Below are positions 57,719-64,000 of a stretch of 64,000 nucleotides of DNA, one piece after another (the first letter of the stretch is position 1; every line of letters starts with the position of its first letter). Source of the DNA: Anagrus nilaparvatae (lineage: Eukaryota; Arthropoda; Insecta; Hymenoptera; Mymaridae). The translations under genes and the position numbers were made by a program. The notes beneath the pieces are model-generated. The model did not search any database. It was not told the DNA's origin and saw only the letters and a program-made list of their open reading frames with translations. The DNA lies in NCBI GenBank assembly GCA_022575985.1, contig JAKSXM010000132.1, positions 16,430,001 through 16,494,000 on the forward strand, read 5' to 3'.

Positions 57719-58403
57719 ACTATTTAAAATTATTCTGCAAAAAATTAATTTGCATAATGAATTAACCTAAAAATTCAATTAAAATAAATCTTAAAATAAA
57801 AAAAATTAATATTTTAAAATTTTTAAATGACACCTTTTATAGTATATTAAATCAATTTCCGGTTTGAAAAAATTTAAAATTACTAAACCCAAAATCTTTA
57901 TCATAAAATTCAATAAGTTCAATACCCTCTACTTTTTGTTTCGATAAATTTATCTTTAAAATTTTGAATTATATATTAAAATTCTGAACAAAATTTCAAA
58001 AAATATCAATAAAATCAAATAAAAATTTAAAAAAAATAATAACAAGCATTTTGTAATATTTTCTTATCGCAGGTGGATAAACTACATTTTACTCGATTTA
58101 TTTTTTAGTACTACTATATACCATCTTCTTAAAAATAAAAAAGGTTAACAACCTTTTTTTAAGAAATTTTTTTCCCCCACTTAAAAAAAAAATCATTTTT
58201 ATATTATCTTATATCTTTCTCACACCAAAAATTCGCTTACTTATATGGTATGGTTAAGTAAACCCCCCATTTAAATAATTAAACCTACCTGACCTGTCAA
58301 TTTTATGAAGCATATCTTATTTTTGTTTTTTAATATAAAAAAAATTCGTTCGTAAGAGAGAATCTTTTTTTTTTGCTATGGAAATATACTCTAAAAAAAG
58401 TAA

Positions 58404-58594
58404 GGCCCTCTCTACACCAGCACGTAATCATTGTTAGATATTTTGTGGTGCAGCTAATATATTCGAAATTAAAGTTATTAAAAAATGGCAATGTAATTTA
58501 GAGGTTATGTTGTTAGCAGAGTGTAGCTAGGTAAAAAATATCCAACAAACATGATTATTATAAAACACGATTACGTGCTAGTGTAGAGAGGGCC
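58404..58594. mobile_element. 191-bp MITE with TAA target duplication (PIF/Harbinger-like)
   Basis: Inverted ends GGCCCTCTCTACAC(C/T)AGCA and its partner TGCTAGTGTAGAGAGGGCC, continuing through CGTAATC. TAA at 58401-58403 and 58595-58597. Terminus and duplication fit PIF/Harbinger MITEs. Confidence 0.8.
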
Positions 58595-59152
58595 TAAAAG
58601 AGAAATTTTGGATAACTGTAAAAACTAGTTTTTGGTATTTTTAACGTATATTATTCGTATATTATTCGTTACTTTTTAAATATCTTGCATTTTTTTTTTA
58701 TTTTTAGCTTATACTTGAGGATTTTAACCCCTACTTGCTACAAACGCCAATATTTGATTGGATGAATACAGAAATTTTAACTGTTATTATTATTTTCTTT
58801 ATTTTTGATTTTTTGGTATAAATAATTTTCCTTATTCGGGTGTAAAGCAGGCTTTAGTAGTTATTTCATTAAAAAGGGATCTTATTAAAAATTAAATTAT
58901 GTAATTACATAAAAATACTCATAAAATATTAAATTTGATTATGCAAACTAATATATAAATTATAGTAATTTTCTAACAAGTGGAAAAAAATAAAAAAATC
59001 GTAAATTTTTTTCTCGAAAGTGATATAATTATAAATATTCTCGTAAATATTATACTTATAAATAGAATTATAATTAAACTCTTGCTTAAAATAAGATCAA
59101 ATTTAATTGACTAGTGATGCGAAATAGTTATTATTTTTATTCTAGGCTGCAA

Positions 59153-59290
59153 AAATAAAGAATGGCCCAGATCGCACCATAATTGCAATCCTGTAATTTG
59201 GGACATTATTTTTTTACAGCTGAAGGCAAAACATAATTTTTCTTGTCAACTGCCAGAAAGCACGTATTTCCCGGTGGTAGTGGGCGTTTT
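59153..59290 (+). repeat. Diverged copy of the AATAAAGAATGGCCCA module
   Basis: AAAAATAAAGAATGGCCCAG followed by ATCGCACC and, further on, AATTTGGGACATTAT and a CACGTATTTCCC segment like the foldback copy (14161-14400). It is followed by a C run near 59296. Confidence 0.5.
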
Positions 59291-59394
59291 TTGCCCCCCC
59301 CCCCGCAGAAACACTCCTAGCGCCCACTTAAATTATTCATTACAAAAAAAAGTTCCAAAAATTTTTTCCTCGCCCAATTATAAAAACACGGCGA

Positions 59395-59515
59395 GGCTGC
59401 TTTGCTTGAATTTTATTTTCTGCTTGAATTTTCAAGCATTTGCTTGAATTTTCAAGCAAATGCTTGAAATTTCAAGCAATTCAAGCAACTGCTTGAATTT
59501 TCAAGCAAAGCAGCC
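59395..59515. repeat. Cluster of TGCTTGAATTTTCAAGCA palindromes
   Basis: The 121-bp block opens GGCTGCTTTGCTTGAA and closes TTCAAGCAAAGCAGCC. In between are at least three palindromes of the TGCTTGAA(A/T)TTTCAAGCA type. An isolated related motif is at 63803. Confidence 0.7.
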
Positions 59516-62500
59516 TGGCCGTGAATTTAAATTAAAAAAAAATTTTCCAATATTGACTCCACATGAAATACGAGAAGAAAGTAAATAAATGGATTCTCAC
59601 GGTAATTTAAAAGAATGAATGCACCTGATAAAAGAAATGCGTCTCGCCTATTATTTAATTTTAAAGAATGTACCTGACTTTTTAAAGAATTATTACAAAA
59701 ACAAAAAATAAAAAAAAAAGACTGCATAAATAAATACAAAACACAATGAGGATAAAGAAGATTATAATAAAAGATCTTTAACTTGTGTATTAAAAAAAAA
59801 ATTTTTTTAAATGACCTTTTACCTATAGAGAAATTAAATATTATGCAGACAAGACGTCTGCATGTTAGACAAATATTATTATTATGATTTTTTTTTTATA
59901 TTATCTGAAAACATAAAATTTCCATTTAATGTTTTAAAAAAAATCTTGTTTTTCATAATTTTTTGTTTTTATGTGTGTATGTATGTAACACAACATAATA
60001 ATTATTATTTAAATCTCAAGTTATTGAATTACAAAAGTAAACAGGTTGTTTTAAAAAAGTCGTTGATAAAAAAAATTATGTAAAAATTTTCCAGGATTTT
60101 TTAAGACAAAATTACCTTCAGGCACGTATCCGGGGAAGCTTAGCCCCCCCCCCCCCCCAGTTTGTTGTTGTATTTTTTTCAAAAGTGGAGGGAAAATTCA
60201 ATTTTATCTGATTATTTATTGACTCTATAACGAAACAAAAAAATTAATATTTAAAAATTTTCATTTCAATCTGCTTAGTCCCCTCGTTAGTCCCACAACT
60301 CGTCCCACAAAATTAAAATGCCAAAATTTTATATTTTTAAGAAACTATTTTTTTTTGAATTCATCATTTTTTTATTTTTCTATTGAATTAATTTTTAACT
60401 GTAAAAACCTGACATTACATGTAATTATATATTTTAAATAATTATACTGTAGATTTTTAACGGTCACGTATTAATTATTTAAATTCAATTTGCTATAAAC
60501 AACAAAAATAGAAGGTAACCAATAAAATTTATAAATAAAGTTATTTATATAATCTAATAATAATTTGTCATTCTTTACATATTTCTGTATATTTTTGACC
60601 TAATTGTTTTGCAAGTTTATGTATAAACTAACCTTATCGGAAATATAGTAAATGGTGATATCGAGTTTGAAAAATTATAAAATTAATGTATATTGTTTAT
60701 TTTAAACTCGGTTTTAAATGTATTTTAGCTAATTATTAAAAAAATAAATTGACTAATTGTCATGCATGAAGGAAAATTTGTCATTTTTGCTAAAATATTT
60801 TTCTATATTTTTTCCGTGTAAGAAATAATAGTCTTCCCTTTTCCTTTTTCTCAAAGGATAAAATTGGAAAAAACATCAAAAAAATAATGCCAAAATTTAT
60901 AGGTTAGGTATGATTTAAAAATGTTTTGGCGTCCCTGGTGAAAAATAATATATCAAAAGACAGCAGAATTTTTTGGAATTTGGTAAATTCTGGGGTCTAC
61001 TATTAGTCTACTATTTTGTAACCAAAAGCAAATTTTGTAAAATTCCAAAAAAATTTTCGTATTCTTAGAAAATTTTACAATATTTACTTAAAAAAAAACA
61101 TTAAATGAAATTTCATAATTCCATTAACTATTTTTCAACAGCATTTTAAAGAAATATCAAAAATTTGCCTGAAAAGTCAGACTGTACAGTAAAATTTTCT
61201 GAGCAATCCGAAAAACAAGTTATAATTTTACAAAATTTTTATCCAAATTTTACATTTAGAAAGAAAAATAGGCTTCGAAAATTTGTTCCAGAATCTGCTT
61301 AGCATCCACCCCGAAACCTTCTTGCTGTTATGTTATTTTCCAGGGACGTATAATTTTTTTCCCAGTGTATATAAATATTAAATAATTGAATTTAATATAA
61401 CGTTTTGTTGTGCATTAAAATTAAACCATGACGATGACATAGACTAAAAAACCTAATCAATATAATAAATATGTATGTTTTTGTTACAAGTTCACAATTA
61501 TTACAAAAACCATTATTAAATGAAAATTAATAAATATTACAAGTGTAAAAGAAAATTAAAAAATGAAGAAAAAAAAGCACCAGGTACTTCATTAATCTTA
61601 ATTAAAACTTCAATTTTATGTACCTGCGAGTTTATGTAATAATTGAATAATATATTACAAAAAAAAGTATAAAAACGTTTAAATATATACTTAACCTAAA
61701 AAAAAATAAATAAATAAAAGTTTATCGCTTATAAATATAGAACTTTTTTTTTATTCATATATGTGCGTTTTTTTCTACAAGTTATTATTGAGTCTATAGC
61801 CCAGTTTTTATTGTTTCTATATTTTTTTCCACCTGTTGTTTTAAAAAAAAAAATAACTGAGAGTTGGTATTTATGTAATATTTTTTATAAAAACATGGTT
61901 TTACTTTTTAGTTAACGAAAATTTTATTTATTTTTTAAAAGTAGTGATTTATGTAACAAGGGTGAAAAATTGATACTCTATAAGTAAATTAATGAACTCT
62001 TGAAAAATTATTTGGTTTTTGGATCGTTTTTTGGAATCTTTGGATTTTTTTTCTGCAGGGTAAAATGTGTATTGTAATAAAATTAATTTTTCTTGATTTT
62101 ATAACAATCAACTAACAGTAACCAATAATTTTTTTTTTAATGAGTTCGGTATCAGCTCGAGCGAAAAAAATTGTTTCTATAAACTAGAAAAATTCTGTTT
62201 TCAAGGTATTTCGTTAATAAAACAGAATAAACTATTTGGATTAATTTTTTTCATTAAAATAAAACGTTTTTTTAAAGTTTAATTTGAGCCTTTAAAAGGG
62301 GGTGCCCTAAAAGGAAAGTAAAAATGAGAAAAATTTGTTTTTATACAATATAGCAGCATCTTGCAAATATAGAGTAAAATAAAATGTTTTCTTGGTAATA
62401 ATAAAATCAAGATTTTTCCTGGATTTTTCAGATATTTTTAACTTTTATTAAAATAAAAATGAAAATGAGGTAGCGCTTTTGCATCAGTAGTTAAAAATTA

Positions 62501-64000
62501 TCACCATTTATGAGTTTATTGACATTGACGAGCCCAATAGTCTTGGTTTATAATGATAAAACCTCAAGAAATGCATTTTGTTCAACCACAGTTTGTAAAT
62601 TATGTCTGTTTAAATAAAATTCAAAGAATTTTCCAATAGGATTGTCTCTTTCTTTAAATTACTAAGGAGTTTCTTGCAAAGTTCACAAAAAGAGTTTAAA
62701 AAATATGAATTCTATGGGTGAAGTTTTTGAATTATGACAGAGAATAGAATACAGAATCAAGTGATACAACCCCTATCCCACCTCAAACAACCCAAAAACT
62801 AATAAAAATCAATACAATAATAAATAAATGTGACAGTGACCCCCTACAACACAAACCTCTTCTTTGCCTCTTCTTTCAAATCGATGCTCTAGATCTGCCC
62901 TTGTAATTTCTACATGATTTATACATTCATATAAATAATTATCAATATTATGAATAAAAATTAAATTTCACAACTAAATAAAAAATTCATAAAAAATATG
63001 TTTTTTTTTTAATTCTAATAAAAAGAATATTTTTATTGAGAAACATTTAAAACTAAAATAATTAAGAAATTTTATAAAACTAGTACAAAAAAATGCTTAT
63101 TTAAACAAAATTATCGTGATTGCTTTGTAATATTTAAATAAATTCAAAAGGTATTTCAAAATTGAAATAAAAAAAATTTTAACCTGCAATAATATTTGAT
63201 TATTTCAAAAAATAACAACAAAAAAATATTAGTTTAAAATATATACGAAAATTCGATCTAATTGAATATTTTTATCTTATCTCTAAAAAAAAAATTATCT
63301 GGCTTATTTTGATAAGAAAAAATTCGTTTACTTTTTTTTAGATAAAAAACAAACTGGATATAAAAAAAAACTATTTAATTTTTTATAACAAATATTTTTA
63401 AATTAAATGTTTCAATATTATGTTAAAAAGCGATTAAAAAGAAAATTTTTAGGTTTTAACCCAGGTAAAAAAGTTAAGCATTAATATTTTGGTAGATTAT
63501 ACTGATTAGATGGTCAGAAATCAGTTAGGTAAATTTTTTGTTATTTAATGGCGTGGAGTATTTGATTATCAAATCTTGATTAAAAAAATTTTTTTTATAA
63601 AGATAGTAGGTTTTTTCAATTCTGGTCAGTTATCAATGCCTAACTCGAGAATTTAAAATTTGTTTTTTATAAAATAGTAAATTTTTGAAATGCTTTTAAA
63701 CTATACTGTTAAAATTTGGGCACATGTCAAAACTTCATTTGGCTTTTGCATATCTTTCTTAGTGTAGGTAAAAGGAAAATCTATGCGATTATGTTCAGTT
63801 TCCTTGAAATTTCAAGCAAGACTAAAAATTTGCTTAAAAATAAAGTTTTTTGAATTATATTGGTTGGTAATGAAATATTCAGGCCAAATGAGAACACGAA
63901 TTTTTTTTCAGTGATATTTTGTGATTTAAATAATCTGATGAAGTACCCTAAAAATGAAATACTCTGTTTGAAATTTCAAGTAACTCAATCTAGCAGCATG
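59516..64000. other. Unassigned AT-rich sequence to window end
   Basis: No gene was established. The one protein-like stretch is on the minus strand near 62855-62945 (NYLYECINHVEITRADLEHR), open and ending at a possible GAG|GTTTGT donor, but without a start codon or good acceptor. Open frames at 59527-59739 and 59862-60083 are composition-driven. Confidence 0.35.

Noticed and set aside
62855..62945. Minus-strand open stretch NYLYECINHVEITRADLEHR ending at a possible donor
   Set aside because: Protein-like, but no start codon, an in-frame TGA directly upstream, no convincing acceptor, and a weak GTTTGT donor; cannot be supported as an exon.

Overview
The window is AT-rich eukaryotic DNA with short GT-AG introns. 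An odorant-receptor-family gene, a CrebA orthologue and an insect-type amnionless gene point to an insect. The order cannot be fixed from the sequence. Roughly half of what can be recognised is transposon-derived.

Layout: (1) 1-3638, minus strand: three exons of an odorant receptor whose C-terminal exons are not visible; both introns carry MITE-like inverted repeats. (2) 3639-13090: a patchwork of inverted-repeat elements, a CACTA/tnp2-like transposase relic interrupted by a 0.93-kb element, and a 5'-truncated, decayed R1-clade retrotransposon. (3) 13115-21978: an 8.86-kb foldback element with 1.3-kb terminal inverted repeats. Its interior consists of a 13-bp TTGATCA-type satellite and a 270-bp tandem array, both of which reverse orientation at a head-to-head centre. 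(4) 22801-35236: an older transposon gene relic, split by a 9.29-kb non-autonomous hAT-like element (23056-32346) flanked by a perfect 8-bp target duplication. That element holds a second head-to-head array, with a 55-56-bp unit, and other tandem repeats. A further diverged copy of the relic lies at 35113-35236.

(5) 36619-46183, plus strand: a complete six-exon amnionless gene of 480 codons, ending in a cytoplasmic tail with an FENPLY endocytosis motif. Its 7.2-kb fifth intron contains five foldback or MITE elements and, on the opposite strand, a candidate four-exon gene for a small Cys-containing, probably secreted protein (40118-41819). (6) 46442-46741: a divergent single-unit ubiquitin gene with one 66-bp intron. 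(7) 49330-52041, minus strand: five exons of CrebA, covering most of the activation region, the complete CREB3-type extended basic region and the leucine zipper; the first coding exon was not found. (8) 52042-64000: non-coding as far as can be seen, with at least two short MITEs with 3-bp target duplications, one larger inverted repeat and a small cluster of palindromes.

Exon boundaries were set by hand from splice consensus, reading-frame continuity and recalled family sequences. Repeat identities are visual estimates. No database search was run.
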